IMG/VR virus record: IMGVR_UViG_3300028840_000318
Span: 1 to 58,036 of that record
Direction: 5' to 3' (one strand)
DNA: 58,036 bases
Source: a virus
Both the position numbers and the translations under genes were made by a program. Within the stretch, counting starts at the first letter, position 1. Every line of letters begins with the position of its first letter. Shown piece by piece: positions 1 through 6,710 of this stretch. The notes beneath the pieces are model-generated. The model had not been told where the DNA came from, ran no database searches, and was given only the letters and a program-made list of their open reading frames with translations.

Positions 1-80
1 ACATACAGCACTTCAACGCTTCCACGGTCACCAGTGCGCACGCCTTCATGCACGTTGGTTGTTTCATCATTTGCTTGCAT
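1..80 (-). CDS. N-terminal fragment of the 118-aa packaging-region protein (repeat copy)
   Basis: Position 80 corresponds to position 57972 in the right-hand copy of the terminal repeat. The first 26 codons of the gene at 57616-57972 therefore appear again here and are cut by the window edge. It is not a second gene. On the closed circle it is the same locus, lying just downstream of TerS. Confidence 0.9.
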   Translation of the reverse strand, partial: MQANDETTNVHEGVRTGDRGSVEVLY

Positions 81-144
81 TGTCTTTGCTCCCCTGTTGG
101 TGGTTGTCAGGCACGTTGCACGTCATGGCCGTTGTCATTGTCCG
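1..144. repeat. Terminal direct repeat, left copy (144 bp)
   Basis: Bases 1-144 are identical to 57893-58036. The repeat cuts through two genes: the start of the 118-aa protein encoded at 57616-57972 and the last codons of TerS. This is what a circular or circularly permuted genome gives when assembled as a linear contig with overlapping ends. A true short terminal repeat is the alternative. Confidence 0.97.
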
Positions 145-751
145 GCGTGTCAATGTCAATGGCTGTGGCCCGCACCCCTTTGGCTGAATCTGCCCATTGG
201 CCTTCATCAAATGCGTTAACAGGAAGTTCACCCGTCACCAACATGCCGCGCACGTTTTGGTTCACGGTCATGTTCTCCCTGTATTCCGGCATGTGCTTTT
301 TCATAACAAACTGCAACAGCGTGTCACTATATTTGCGCTTGCCGCCAATCCGGCCCATTGTGCGCACAACTTTCATGCCTTTGCCGTCAGCCTTTGGCAC
401 TTCTTTTGTGGTGCTTCCAAAGACCGGTTCAACCACGCCCTTGGTTGCACGGCGCACGGCTTCAGCTTCAAGGCTTTCATTGAAGACGTCTTTGGCGTCA
501 TCAATCAAGTTGGCAAAAGCCTTGTCTGCATCATAGTGGCGCTTGGCCGTCATGTATGACACGCCACACGCCTTGGCTGACTGCATGAACAAACCGGTTT
601 TTGCATAATGTTCCAAGAAGCGGGCCTTGCGCTTTGCATCAAACTTGGCAGGCGCACGGTTGCGTCTGCGCTTTGCTGGCGTCAAGTTGTCACCCCATGG
701 AATAACGCCCTGTTCATCAATTTGCTGTTCTATGCTTTTTGGTGCTGCCAT
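107..751 (-). CDS. Terminase small subunit (TerS-like)
   Basis: A 214-aa protein starting MAAPKSIEQQ. I chose the ATG at 751 because GGGAG lies 10 nt upstream; an in-frame start at 814 has no such site. A basic stretch (KRRRNR) is followed by a helix-turn-helix-like segment around FLEHYAKTGLFMQSAKACGV and a later conserved-looking R-x-YSDTLLQFVMKKHMPEY stretch, a pattern seen in phage small terminases and homeodomain-like packaging proteins. Its role would be to recognise the packaging site and hand DNA to TerL. It is the first gene of the late module. One small gene separates it from TerL across the circle junction. The family call rests on pattern and position, not alignment. Confidence 0.72.
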   Translation of the reverse strand: MAAPKSIEQQIDEQGVIPWGDNLTPAKRRRNRAPAKFDAKRKARFLEHYAKTGLFMQSAKACGVSYMTAKRHYDADKAFANLIDDAKDVFNESLEAEAVRRATKGVVEPVFGSTTKEVPKADGKGMKVVRTMGRIGGKRKYSDTLLQFVMKKHMPEYRENMTVNQNVRGMLVTGELPVNAFDEGQWADSAKGVRATAIDIDTPDNDNGHDVQRA

Positions 752-1041
752 ATTTGCGTTGCTCCCTGGTTGGTAGGTCTGCCAATCTATAACAACAGAA
801 GCGTCAATTGGCAAGCCTTTTGGTGGTCAACAGAAGTTACGTGTAACGGCAAGAAAACCACGCCAAAAAACCCAGGGGCGAAAACAGCACACGGTTGGCC
901 AGGGTCAAGCCACCCAGGTGAAGAAGCCCAGGAAGGCAAACAAGGCATTTCACCACCACTGCACAACCATGCACAACTTCAGGCAGTCAAACGTCAAAAG
1001 GTTGTGCAGACCGCAAACTTTCAAATTCATTATAAATATAT

Positions 1042-1074
1042 ACTATATTACTTAACTTACTTAACCTTCTTAAC
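1042..1074 (-). promoter_or_regulatory. Candidate late-module promoter with three 9-bp repeats
   Basis: On the minus strand three tandem 9-mers (GTTAAGAAG, GTTAAGTAA, GTTAAGTAA; plus positions 1048-1074) run directly into TATAGT (1042-1047). The hexamer at -35 spacing is a poor TTGACA match, which would fit an activator-dependent promoter with the repeats as its binding site. TerS starts about 290 bp downstream. An equivalent element stands about 245 bp upstream of the first early gene, at 31254-31286. Confidence 0.4.
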
Positions 1075-1133
1075 TAAATAAAATAAAATAAAAAGAAACA
1101 GGCCACAAAGCCCTTCTTCCTGGGTTCCCTAAT

Positions 1134-1142
1134 TTTTCCACA
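1134..1142 (+). other. DnaA-box-like 9-mer
   Basis: TTTTCCACA matches the relaxed DnaA box TTWTNCACA. It is followed by CAGCAA and, 25 bp on, by CAAGAAGGTTGTGCAG. The same 9-mer in the same setting occurs at 31336-31344. One short match alone would mean little; conservation between the two intermodule regions is the support. Confidence 0.4.
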
Positions 1143-1272
1143 GCAATTTTGCAAAAACGTCAAGAAGGTTGTGCAGGCTGTTATGTAACTGAAATCAAAC
1201 GAAAAAAGTGCAATTTTTTCTGCACAACCCCAATTCATAGGTTGTGCGGTTGTGCAATTGCTGTATATATCT

Positions 1273-1290
1273 GTCATATACCTATATGAC
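1273..1290. repeat. Perfect 8-bp inverted repeat, operator-like
   Basis: GTCATATA-cc-TATATGAC is a perfect inverted repeat with a 2-bp centre in the gene-free region. It could bind a dimeric regulator. I see no second copy elsewhere, so no site family can be defined. Confidence 0.3.
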
Positions 1291-1533
1291 TTTTAACCTG
1301 ACTAAATCAGTCAAGAAGGCTGCACGGCCTTCCATCAGGGCTGTGCAATTTTCCGTCAAAAATGCCCGAAAAACGCGTTTTGGTTCCGTGCATATGCTCA
1401 CAAACCGCAAAAATTGGCAATTTTGCACAGCCTTGCCCTGTTTTTGCACAAGTAATTAGCAATTGGTCAAGCATATCCAAAAAGTGCTTAGAAGCCCGCC
1501 AATGGGCGCTTTGCCCAGGAAACAGGCAAAGTG

Positions 1534-1564
1534 CTGCACAGCCTTCCAAAAATAGGCTGTGCAG
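1534..1564 (-). terminator. 11-bp hairpin downstream of the replication module
   Basis: CTGCACAGCCT and AGGCTGTGCAG are perfect complements separated by 9 bases. On the minus strand it lies about 170 bp past the last early gene. No T-tract follows, so it is at best a weak or factor-assisted terminator. Its arms contain a variant of the GGTTGTGCA motif, so it may instead belong to the repeat array. Confidence 0.35.
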
Positions 1565-1735
1565 GGCGTCAGGGAGCCCACCACCGGCACCAAGCCAGGA
1601 AGGCAACACACAACCATGCAAAGACCGTCACGGCCACGCTGCCAGGGTAAGGCTTGCGCACGCTGACCACCGTGTCACGTATGGCAAGGCCAACCGCAAA
1701 AATGAACATGACCAAGCCCAGGTATGTTGATTGAA

Positions 1736-2476
1736 TCAGCATGACGTTTCAAAACCAAAGTTGCGTGCAATCAGCGCCCGTCTGTGGTCACAACCGGCGC
1801 ACCATGCAGCGTGTTCAAAGCTGTTTTCATTGAAGGTCATGCGGTCACGTTCCCACAGGTCAAAGCCACGCCAAAAGGCAACGGCAATGCACGCCTTCCA
1901 AAAATCACCATACTGTTCAGTCATCAGCTTCCACGGCAGGCCATGAAAGCGTTCAGGCGGGTTGTCAAGCCAATGCTCATACAGCATTTGAAGTTCAGGG
2001 TATGCAAAGAAGCTGCACGCGGTCACGTTGCCGTCAACGCGTTCTTCCGGCACGGGCTCCCCTTCCGGCACGGGCAGTTCACCAAGCGGGCAAAGTTCAG
2101 GGCCACAGTTGCCTTCATGGTCACGCGGGTTGTCACCGTGGTTGCAGTAAACAAGCGTTGGCGTCAAACCCTTTGGCCAATCCGGCCCGTCAGTGTGTTT
2201 GCTGCCTTCAAACTGGCAGCACTGGTTGAAGCACCCCTTGCCAAACCATGACGGGCCTGTGTCATGCCAGTGGGCGTGTTCTTCCACTTCCTTGGGCCTG
2301 TTGGTCTTGAACCATATGGCGGCATATTCATCCAATGTCATCTTGCCGTTGGAATGGTTCACAGCGGCCAGGGCGTCACTTAGGCATGGCCCGCACCCGT
2401 ACAACGTGAAGTCAGGGGTGACCTTGCCGATTGGAAAAACGGCACCACAGTGGTTGTCACACATTGTGCATTTCAT
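1736..2476 (-). CDS. Cysteine-rich protein of unknown function, last gene of the replication module
   Basis: A 246-aa protein, not recognised. The N-terminus carries C3, C6, C10 and a CGPC at 28-31, plausible zinc ligands; more cysteines occur through the middle. The ATG at 2476 is chosen because AAAAGGAG sits 9 nt upstream. An earlier in-frame ATG at 2503 has no site. The start overlaps the end of the preceding zinc-ribbon gene by 20 bp, suggesting coupled translation. Confidence 0.7.
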   Translation of the reverse strand: MKCTMCDNHCGAVFPIGKVTPDFTLYGCGPCLSDALAAVNHSNGKMTLDEYAAIWFKTNRPKEVEEHAHWHDTGPSWFGKGCFNQCCQFEGSKHTDGPDWPKGLTPTLVYCNHGDNPRDHEGNCGPELCPLGELPVPEGEPVPEERVDGNVTACSFFAYPELQMLYEHWLDNPPERFHGLPWKLMTEQYGDFWKACIAVAFWRGFDLWERDRMTFNENSFEHAAWCAGCDHRRALIARNFGFETSC

Positions 2477-2792
2477 TGGCCTGTTCTCCTTTTCTGTTTC
2501 CATGCCTGGGGCAATATCCGTTTTGCTTGCCGGTCATGGGGTGGCAGTGGCACGGCACGGCTTCCTTCAATGGCTCCCCACAATACAGGCAGTTGGTGAA
2601 GCGCCCTTTGTTGACGTGGCCACAGTCTGCACAAACAATGTCACGGTCAAGCGCCGCACTGGCAGCACGTGCCAATTCACGCCGCCACCGTTGCAGGTGG
2701 TCAGCCAAAAAGTCACGGTTGACCTTGTATTCAAGGGCGTCACCCGTAAAGATTGCCGCGTCAACAGCGTCAACTGTTTCTTGAAAACTCAT
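2457..2792 (-). CDS. Small zinc-ribbon protein
   Basis: A 111-aa protein. Residues 54-71 form a clean zinc ribbon (CADC, then CLYC, 10 residues between the pairs); a second cysteine/histidine cluster follows at 81-97. The ATG at 2792 follows AAAGGTGA. It overlaps the stop of the upstream gene by 4 bp (ATGA) and the start of the downstream gene by 20 bp. Such ribbons often bind nucleic acid or protein partners; no specific function can be assigned. Confidence 0.75.
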   Translation of the reverse strand: MSFQETVDAVDAAIFTGDALEYKVNRDFLADHLQRWRRELARAASAALDRDIVCADCGHVNKGRFTNCLYCGEPLKEAVPCHCHPMTGKQNGYCPRHGNRKGEQANEMHNV

Positions 2793-3013
2793 GCTTTCAC
2801 CTTTTCCCATTTGGTTAATTGTTTGACGGCTTGGCCTGAAGCTGACCAACCATTTGGTGCGGTCAGGGTAAAAACTTCATGCGTGGTCATGTCCGTCAGC
2901 TTATAATAACCGGCCACCACCTTTGTCAGCTTGTACATGTTGCCGGTTGCCTTCACGGTCATCACAGTGGCCATTGGCCCGTTTGTGAATTCAATGTCAC
3001 GTTGGTGCGCCAT
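2789..3013 (-). CDS. Hypothetical protein, 74 aa
   Basis: Not recognised. The chosen ATG (MAHQRD) lies one base after the stop of the upstream gene (TGATATG). Upstream in-frame starts would overlap that gene by up to 65 bp. Its stop overlaps the next ATG by 4 bp. It looks like a small beta-rich domain (alternating K/T/V/Y), without cysteines or membrane segments. Confidence 0.65.
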   Translation of the reverse strand: MAHQRDIEFTNGPMATVMTVKATGNMYKLTKVVAGYYKLTDMTTHEVFTLTAPNGWSASGQAVKQLTKWEKVKA

Positions 3014-3014
3014 A

Positions 3015-3287
3015 TCACCAAACCCCGTCTTCATCCGGTTCAGGTTCACTTTGCAGGTGGTCAAGTATTTCATCGGCAATCAGTTCAAGCGCCGCTTCCG
3101 GCAGGTCAAGGGCTCCCCTGGGCGTTGTGACTTTGAAAACGTTCACCTGGGCAGCAAAATGCGGGCTGTGGCGTGTCTGCCGTTCTTCCGGTTCAAATTC
3201 ATATTCAGCGTCAACTTCCACCGTGCTGCCGTCTTCAAGTTCAACGTCAGTGGTGAAGGTGCTTGTGTGGTAAAGTGGTTTCTTCAT
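3015..3287 (-). CDS. Hypothetical acidic protein, 90 aa
   Basis: Not recognised. Rich in Glu/Asp, with a beta-like N-terminal half (FTTDVELEDGSTVEVDAEYE) and a helical C-terminus. AAGGTGA precedes the ATG. It overlaps the upstream stop by 4 bp and is followed after 1 bp by the next start: part of a tightly packed run of small genes from 3999 to 1736. Confidence 0.68.
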   Translation of the reverse strand: MKKPLYHTSTFTTDVELEDGSTVEVDAEYEFEPEERQTRHSPHFAAQVNVFKVTTPRGALDLPEAALELIADEILDHLQSEPEPDEDGVW

Positions 3288-3490
3288 TCCGTCACCTTGA
3301 AGCTTTCATAAATGTCTTCAACTTTCACAAAGCGGATTTCAGGCACGTCAACCGTGACGCCCAGGTCAGCGGCCATGCCGGTCACGTCTGCCTGCATGAC
3401 GTTGGGCAGGCCAACTTTGCGGCACCTGAAGCGTATTGTGTGGCCTATGGGTGCCACCTTCCGTATGCGTTCAACTTTGTCTGCGTTCAC
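3284..3490 (-). CDS. Hypothetical protein, 68 aa (GTG start)
   Basis: Not recognised. A GTG start follows GGGGTGAAAC. The sequence looks like a small beta-barrel (IGHTIRFRCRKVGLP, then DVTGMAADLGVTVDVPE). The stop overlaps the next ATG by 4 bp. Confidence 0.6.
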   Translation of the reverse strand: MNADKVERIRKVAPIGHTIRFRCRKVGLPNVMQADVTGMAADLGVTVDVPEIRFVKVEDIYESFKVTE

Positions 3491-3523
3491 GTTTCACCCC
3501 TTCAATTTGTTATGGCAAAATAT

Positions 3524-3700
3524 TCAACGGCGCTGCCGTTTCACTTCTTCAATTGGTTGCCATTCAGTTACAAGGCGGCAGGCTGTTTTGCTGTTTCTAT
3601 GGATGAAGGCCAAGTTGCGCTTGCGCATGTTCCCTTTGCACTTGTGCGCAACCCTGTCACCAAGGTTGCGCCCACAGTGCATACATTTCCAGGGCTTCAA
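3524..3700 (-). CDS. Tiny zinc-binding protein, 58 aa (TTG start)
   Basis: Open frame from a TTG that overlaps the preceding stop as TTGA, the same 4-bp coupling used elsewhere in this run. GGGGTG lies just upstream. The product has C6, C9 and C21 near the N-terminus and a basic middle (KCKGNMRKRN), consistent with a small zinc-stabilised nucleic-acid binder. An internal ATG (MHCGRN) is an alternative start. It fills what would otherwise be a 206-bp gap. Confidence 0.55.
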   Translation of the reverse strand: MKPWKCMHCGRNLGDRVAHKCKGNMRKRNLAFIHRNSKTACRLVTEWQPIEEVKRQRR

Positions 3701-3999
3701 CGTGGCACCCCAAGTTTGGTCAAGCTGACTTCATAACCACAACTGCTGCATTTGATTGACAACCAGTGGCGTGGCGTGCCTTTGGCAATCACCCAACCGC
3801 CGTCATGTTCATACATGTCAACCTTGCCCATGTTCAGCGTTGCGCCGCAAGACACGCACAGGTCTGACGTGCATTGGTCAACATACTGGCGCAAACTGTC
3901 AAGAATCTGCGCGTTTTGCGCGTCATCAAAAATGGTGCCTTCATCAGTGGTGTAAAATATGGGTGCCTTGTCTTTTTCCGTTGTGTAATGTCTTGCCAT
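3697..3999 (-). CDS. Zinc-ribbon protein, 100 aa
   Basis: C48-x2-C51 and C84-x2-C87 form a widely spaced four-cysteine zinc ribbon. The start follows AAAAGGAG by 9-10 nt. Gene family not identified. First gene of a cluster of seven small overlapping genes that ends the replication module. Confidence 0.72.
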   Translation of the reverse strand: MARHYTTEKDKAPIFYTTDEGTIFDDAQNAQILDSLRQYVDQCTSDLCVSCGATLNMGKVDMYEHDGGWVIAKGTPRHWLSIKCSSCGYEVSLTKLGVPR

Positions 4000-4018
4000 G
4001 GTTCCGTTCTCCTTTTGG

Positions 4019-4044
4019 CCCAGGGCGTTGAAGCCCTGGGCAGT
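4019..4044 (-). terminator. Intergenic hairpin, GCCCAGGG family
   Basis: GCCCAGGG-cgttgaag-CCCTGGGC is an inverted repeat between the 56-aa gene and the zinc-ribbon gene. No T-tract follows on the minus strand. Similar GCCCAGG hairpins occur near 15540, 17020, 31930, 31953 and 44844. Confidence 0.35.
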
Positions 4045-4056
4045 TTGGGGTGGTCG

Positions 4057-4227
4057 TTAGGCGTTTTCAGCTTGGTGCAGCCATGCGGCCATGACTTCAG
4101 GGCTGAAGCTGTTCAGCTTATCAAAGGCCAGGGCCTTGGCTTCTTCAAAGTCAGCGCCCGCGTCAACAAAACGTGCAACCAAGTTCAGGGCAATCAGGCT
4201 GTATTTTTCAAAGTCTTTGTTTTCCAT
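4057..4227 (-). CDS. Small hypothetical protein, 56 aa
   Basis: Open frame starting MENKDFEKYS, with the standard early signal AAAAGGAGCAACAAC directly upstream and its own TTGACA promoter at 4262-4290. Acidic and mostly helical; no motif recognised. Having its own promoter and start signal makes it a real gene despite its size. Confidence 0.75.
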   Translation of the reverse strand: MENKDFEKYSLIALNLVARFVDAGADFEEAKALAFDKLNSFSPEVMAAWLHQAENA

Positions 4228-4261
4228 GTTGTTGCTCCTTTTCTGTGTTAGTGTTGATTCT

Positions 4262-4290
4262 AAGTTAACGCATTGTTAACAGCTTGTCAA
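4262..4290 (-). promoter_or_regulatory. Early promoter, TTGACA-N17-TAACTT
   Basis: The minus strand carries TTGACA (4285-4290), a 17-bp spacer and TAACTT (4262-4267). It belongs to a family of near-identical promoters (5627, 8879, 10684, 16729, 17981). GTTAAC repeats in the spacer recur at several members. It serves the 56-aa gene and the small-gene cluster below it. Confidence 0.75.
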
Positions 4291-4311
4291 CACCTTTTTC
4301 AAGAAAAGTTT

Positions 4312-4331
4312 GGGAGCCCTTGCGGGCTCCC
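4312..4331 (-). terminator. GGGAGCCC hairpin downstream of the 411-aa gene
   Basis: GGGAGCCC/GGGCTCCC inverted repeat, 8-bp stem, 7 bp past the stop codon. On the minus strand it is followed by AAACTTTTCTTG, an imperfect T-rich run, so this copy is the best terminator candidate among five near-identical ones. Confidence 0.5.
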
Positions 4332-4338
4332 TTGCGGC

Positions 4339-5574
4339 TTAGGCTTTCAACACGCCCTTCACGCGGGTCAACATGGTCTGCTTTTCACCCTTGAATTCAT
4401 CATGCTTCTTGACAGTGCCGTCAATGGTCAGGTGGTCACCCTGGCAGGCTCCCCAGGCGTCACCACTGTACCAAGTTTTATAAATGTTGCCGGAAGCGTC
4501 ACGGAAGCTGTACAGGGTTTTCATGCCCCATTCATTTTCAAAGTCACGGTTGTAAATACATTGCACCTTAATGCCCTTCAGGCGTTCACCAACGGCACCA
4601 ACGTGATTGCTTTCACCGTGCTTGGCCTTCATCAATTCACGTTCCTTCAGCTTCAGGGCGTGGCGCTGATAGCTTGAAACCATGCTGACGGCCAAGCCCA
4701 TGTATTTGGCAGGCACAAAGCCAATTTCAATCAGCTTGCAACAGTTCAACAGGTAATCATTGTTTTTGTGTTCAACGGTCTGCCAGTATTCCCAGGCCAA
4801 GCGGGCTTCTTCTTTGTCTTCTTCCGTCACGCCGCCAACCTTCAGTTCTTCCGGCATATTTGGCCAGGGGTTCAGGTTGTCAATTACGTGGTCAGCGGTT
4901 GCGGGTCCGGCTGCATCATTGTGCATGGCCTTGCCGCGTGACATCCAACCCCAATGACGGATACAGGCGGCTGACATGACAAAGGTTTCAGGGAAGTCAT
5001 AACCGTAACAGTCAGAATTGTTTTTGAAACCCTTTTCTTCATCCAGGCAACCAACAATGCCTGAAAGCAGTATGCTGGCCTTGAACATAAAACCGGCAGG
5101 GTCGTGGAAGCCAAAGAAGTCTTTGACACAAGTGGTGCCAACCTGCATGTATTCATTGGTTTCAATGTGGCGCACCAAAATGCTGTGCTTGCGTGCGCGT
5201 TTGTGGCCACAGTGGTCACAGTCAATGCGGTCAAGGTGCTTGTATTTGTCCGGCACCACCTGCCCAGGAACGGCGGCAACCATGACCACGTTGCCAAACA
5301 GGTCAAGGCGTGCAACCAGTTCATACCCGTTCAAGGTAGGAACGGCAAAGGTCAGCGTGGCGTCAATCATGTCAAACTTCCAGGCAGGGTCAAGCTTGCG
5401 GCCATTCAGCGGGTGTTGATTCAATTCTTTGACGTGCGGGTTGTCAAAGGTCAGCACCAACGGGTCACAACCAAGCTTGGCCGCTTTGCGGTTCAGCTTG
5501 TCAATTGCTTTTTGCAGTTCTTGGCGGTTGTAAGCTGGAATGGTTTCTTTTTGGGTGGTCATTTCCTGCGTCAT
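4339..5574 (-). CDS. Zinc-binding protein of a widespread phage/plasmid family, function unknown
   Basis: A 411-aa protein. CDHC (119-122) followed by a basic GHKRARKH stretch and, about 27 residues later, VGTTCVKDFFG (C149) gives a three- or four-ligand zinc site. The C-terminal third (DGTVKKHDEFKGEKQTMLTRVK) resembles an OB-fold-like end I associate with phage and plasmid hypothetical proteins. A nucleic-acid-binding role is an inference only. It has its own promoter (5627-5655), the leader element at 5601-5613 and AAAAGGAG 9 nt before the ATG. Confidence 0.75.
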   Translation of the reverse strand: MTQEMTTQKETIPAYNRQELQKAIDKLNRKAAKLGCDPLVLTFDNPHVKELNQHPLNGRKLDPAWKFDMIDATLTFAVPTLNGYELVARLDLFGNVVMVAAVPGQVVPDKYKHLDRIDCDHCGHKRARKHSILVRHIETNEYMQVGTTCVKDFFGFHDPAGFMFKASILLSGIVGCLDEEKGFKNNSDCYGYDFPETFVMSAACIRHWGWMSRGKAMHNDAAGPATADHVIDNLNPWPNMPEELKVGGVTEEDKEEARLAWEYWQTVEHKNNDYLLNCCKLIEIGFVPAKYMGLAVSMVSSYQRHALKLKERELMKAKHGESNHVGAVGERLKGIKVQCIYNRDFENEWGMKTLYSFRDASGNIYKTWYSGDAWGACQGDHLTIDGTVKKHDEFKGEKQTMLTRVKGVLKA

Positions 5575-5600
5575 GTTGTTTGCTCCTTTTCTGTGTTGTG

Positions 5601-5613
5601 GGCATGTGCCGCC
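5601..5613 (-). promoter_or_regulatory. Conserved leader element GGCATGTGCC
   Basis: GGCATGTGCCGCC lies between the promoter at 5627-5655 and the start codon. The core is a 4-bp inverted repeat around a 2-base centre. The same 13-mer occurs in three other early leaders (10659, 16703, 17955). It could be an operator or an RNA element. Confidence 0.55.
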
Positions 5614-5626
5614 CGTGTTGAGATAT

Positions 5627-5655
5627 AAACTAACAACATGTTAACCCATTGTCAA
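5627..5655 (-). promoter_or_regulatory. Early promoter, TTGACA-N17-TAGTTT
   Basis: TTGACA at 5650-5655, a 17-bp spacer containing GTTAAC, and TAGTTT at 5627-5632, followed by ATATCTCAAC. It drives the 411-aa gene. Confidence 0.75.
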
Positions 5656-5679
5656 CAGGAAAATGCAACTTTTTTCAAA

Positions 5680-5877
5680 TTATTTTTCAAGCTGTTCAAT
5701 TATCCGGTCACCATAACGGTTCAGCGGGAAAATGTCAAAGTGCGTGGCGTCACCCTTGGCAATCCTTGACCGGCACGCGTCAACTTCAACCGTGGCACTT
5801 AGCAAGCCACGGTTGCTGACGTCAAGCAACAGGCGTTTACCATTCCACAATTTGATTCTAACGTCATATGGCTGCAT
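5680..5877 (-). CDS. Hypothetical protein, 65 aa
   Basis: Starts MQPYDVRIKL. The ATG at 5877 lies inside the end of the radical SAM gene (14-bp overlap) behind GGGTGG; a longer version reading 147 bp further into that gene is unlikely. Looks like a small alpha/beta domain. No known motif. Confidence 0.62.
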   Translation of the reverse strand: MQPYDVRIKLWNGKRLLLDVSNRGLLSATVEVDACRSRIAKGDATHFDIFPLNRYGDRIIEQLEK

Positions 5878-6709
5878 AATTACCACCCAACAACTGACCA
5901 CAGGCGGCTTGTATGCTTGCGCCGTCAGTTCTGTAACGTTCCACCACCATGCCACGCCTGCGTAACTGCATGGCAAGGCGTGCAACGGTCTTTTCAGCAC
6001 TTGGCTTGAAGAACACCGTGCCAATGGGGTTGTATTGCGTCAACTTGATTGTCATGCCTTTGAAATATCGGGCCACTTCAACGGCTTCAAGGGCTGTGTC
6101 ATTTATGCCCATGATTGGCATGAAATTCAATTCAATTTGGTCTTGGCTGAAGCCAAGCGCAAACATGTGTTCAACGGCATACAACAGGTTGTTGAATTGT
6201 GGTGCAGGGTTGCCAAACAGGTTGCCGCGCACGTGCCACCTGACGGCATGAAGTGACAACTGCACCTTGAAGGCTTTTGGGTCAACCGTGCCTTGCGCCG
6301 CAATGATGGTTTTGACAAAATATTCAAGTTTTGGCACCATTGTTGCAAATGCCAAGCGGTTGCCGCTTTCAATCATCATTTTGACATATTCAGAAAAATA
6401 CGGGTTCAAGGTTGGTTCACCCACGCCCATGGCTGAATACAACAGCGGCTTGTCATGGCCGGTCATGGCGTGGCAGTTCATCATTCTTGACGTCTGCACA
6501 ACAAGTTCATCAGCGGTCAGGTTGCGCACAAAGCGGCCAGCACGGCAGAAGCGGCAGGCCATGGGGCAACCAATCTGCGTTGAAAGGCACACAATGTTCT
6601 TTTCAGGGCGTTGGACAAAGACGGCTTCAACGTCACGGTCATCATGGGTGGTGAAGACCACCTTGGTGGCGGTCTTCTTCCGGTTCTTCTTCAGGGTCAC
6701 AGGTTCCAT
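5864..6709 (-). CDS. Radical SAM methyltransferase of the RlmN/Cfr family
   Basis: A 281-aa protein with every RlmN/Cfr hallmark I can check: CxxxCxxC iron-sulfur site (C48, C52, C55), the extra cysteine seven residues before it (C41), a GVGEP motif, a SLHA motif and a C-terminal AACGQL with C270, the partner of the methyl-transfer cysteine pair. Family members methylate C2 (RlmN) or C8 (Cfr) of adenine in 23S rRNA or tRNA. At 281 aa it is about 90 residues shorter than bacterial RlmN and lacks most of the N-terminal RNA-binding domain. The ATG at 6709 lies one base after the upstream stop, behind AAGGTGA. The phage substrate is unknown. Confidence 0.88.
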   Translation of the reverse strand: MEPVTLKKNRKKTATKVVFTTHDDRDVEAVFVQRPEKNIVCLSTQIGCPMACRFCRAGRFVRNLTADELVVQTSRMMNCHAMTGHDKPLLYSAMGVGEPTLNPYFSEYVKMMIESGNRLAFATMVPKLEYFVKTIIAAQGTVDPKAFKVQLSLHAVRWHVRGNLFGNPAPQFNNLLYAVEHMFALGFSQDQIELNFMPIMGINDTALEAVEVARYFKGMTIKLTQYNPIGTVFFKPSAEKTVARLAMQLRRRGMVVERYRTDGASIQAACGQLLGGNYAAI

Positions 6710-6710
6710 A

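Larger units (their letters stand above)
960..1257. repeat. GGTTGTGCA iteron-like repeats with AT-rich DNA (origin- or control-like)
   Basis: Copies of the 9-mer GGTTGTGCA or its complement lie at 960-968, 1000-1008, 1167-1175, 1221-1229 and 1249-1257, with near copies at 971-979 and 1240-1248. Between them are an AT-rich stretch (about 1020-1105), three 9-bp repeats and a DnaA-box-like site. The same elements in the same order recur at 31202-31449. Iterons beside AT-rich DNA and a DnaA box are typical of replication origins; regulatory DNA for the late module is the alternative. Confidence 0.55.
752..1735. other. Intermodule region 1 (no supported gene)
   Basis: This 984-bp stretch lies between the end of the replication module (1736) and the first late gene (751). 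Short ORFs exist on both strands but none has a ribosome binding site or recognisable protein. Bases 752-959 show nothing beyond TerS upstream sequence. Bases 960-1260 hold the repeat array described separately. Bases 1261-1735 hold inverted repeats: the one at 1273-1290, TGACTaaatcAGTCA at 1299-1313, the palindrome AAAACGCGTTTT at 1370-1381, and the 11-bp hairpin at 1534-1564. Confidence 0.8.

Noticed and set aside
1074-1277. Minus-strand ORF of 67 aa in intermodule region 1
   Set aside because: It crosses the repeats and the DnaA-like box, has no ribosome binding site, and its C-terminus is a low-complexity Phe/Tyr run from AT-rich DNA.
1307-1621. Minus-strand ORF of 104 aa in intermodule region 1
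   Set aside because: No start signal, Cys/Leu/Ala-rich out-of-frame composition, and it covers inverted repeats; unlike the real genes here.
2193-2906. Long plus-strand ORFs such as this 237-aa frame
   Set aside because: They lie antisense to well-supported minus-strand genes, have no ribosome binding sites and unnatural composition (His/Cys/Ala-rich). The same reason excludes other plus-strand frames, including 42234-42929 and 5104-5628.
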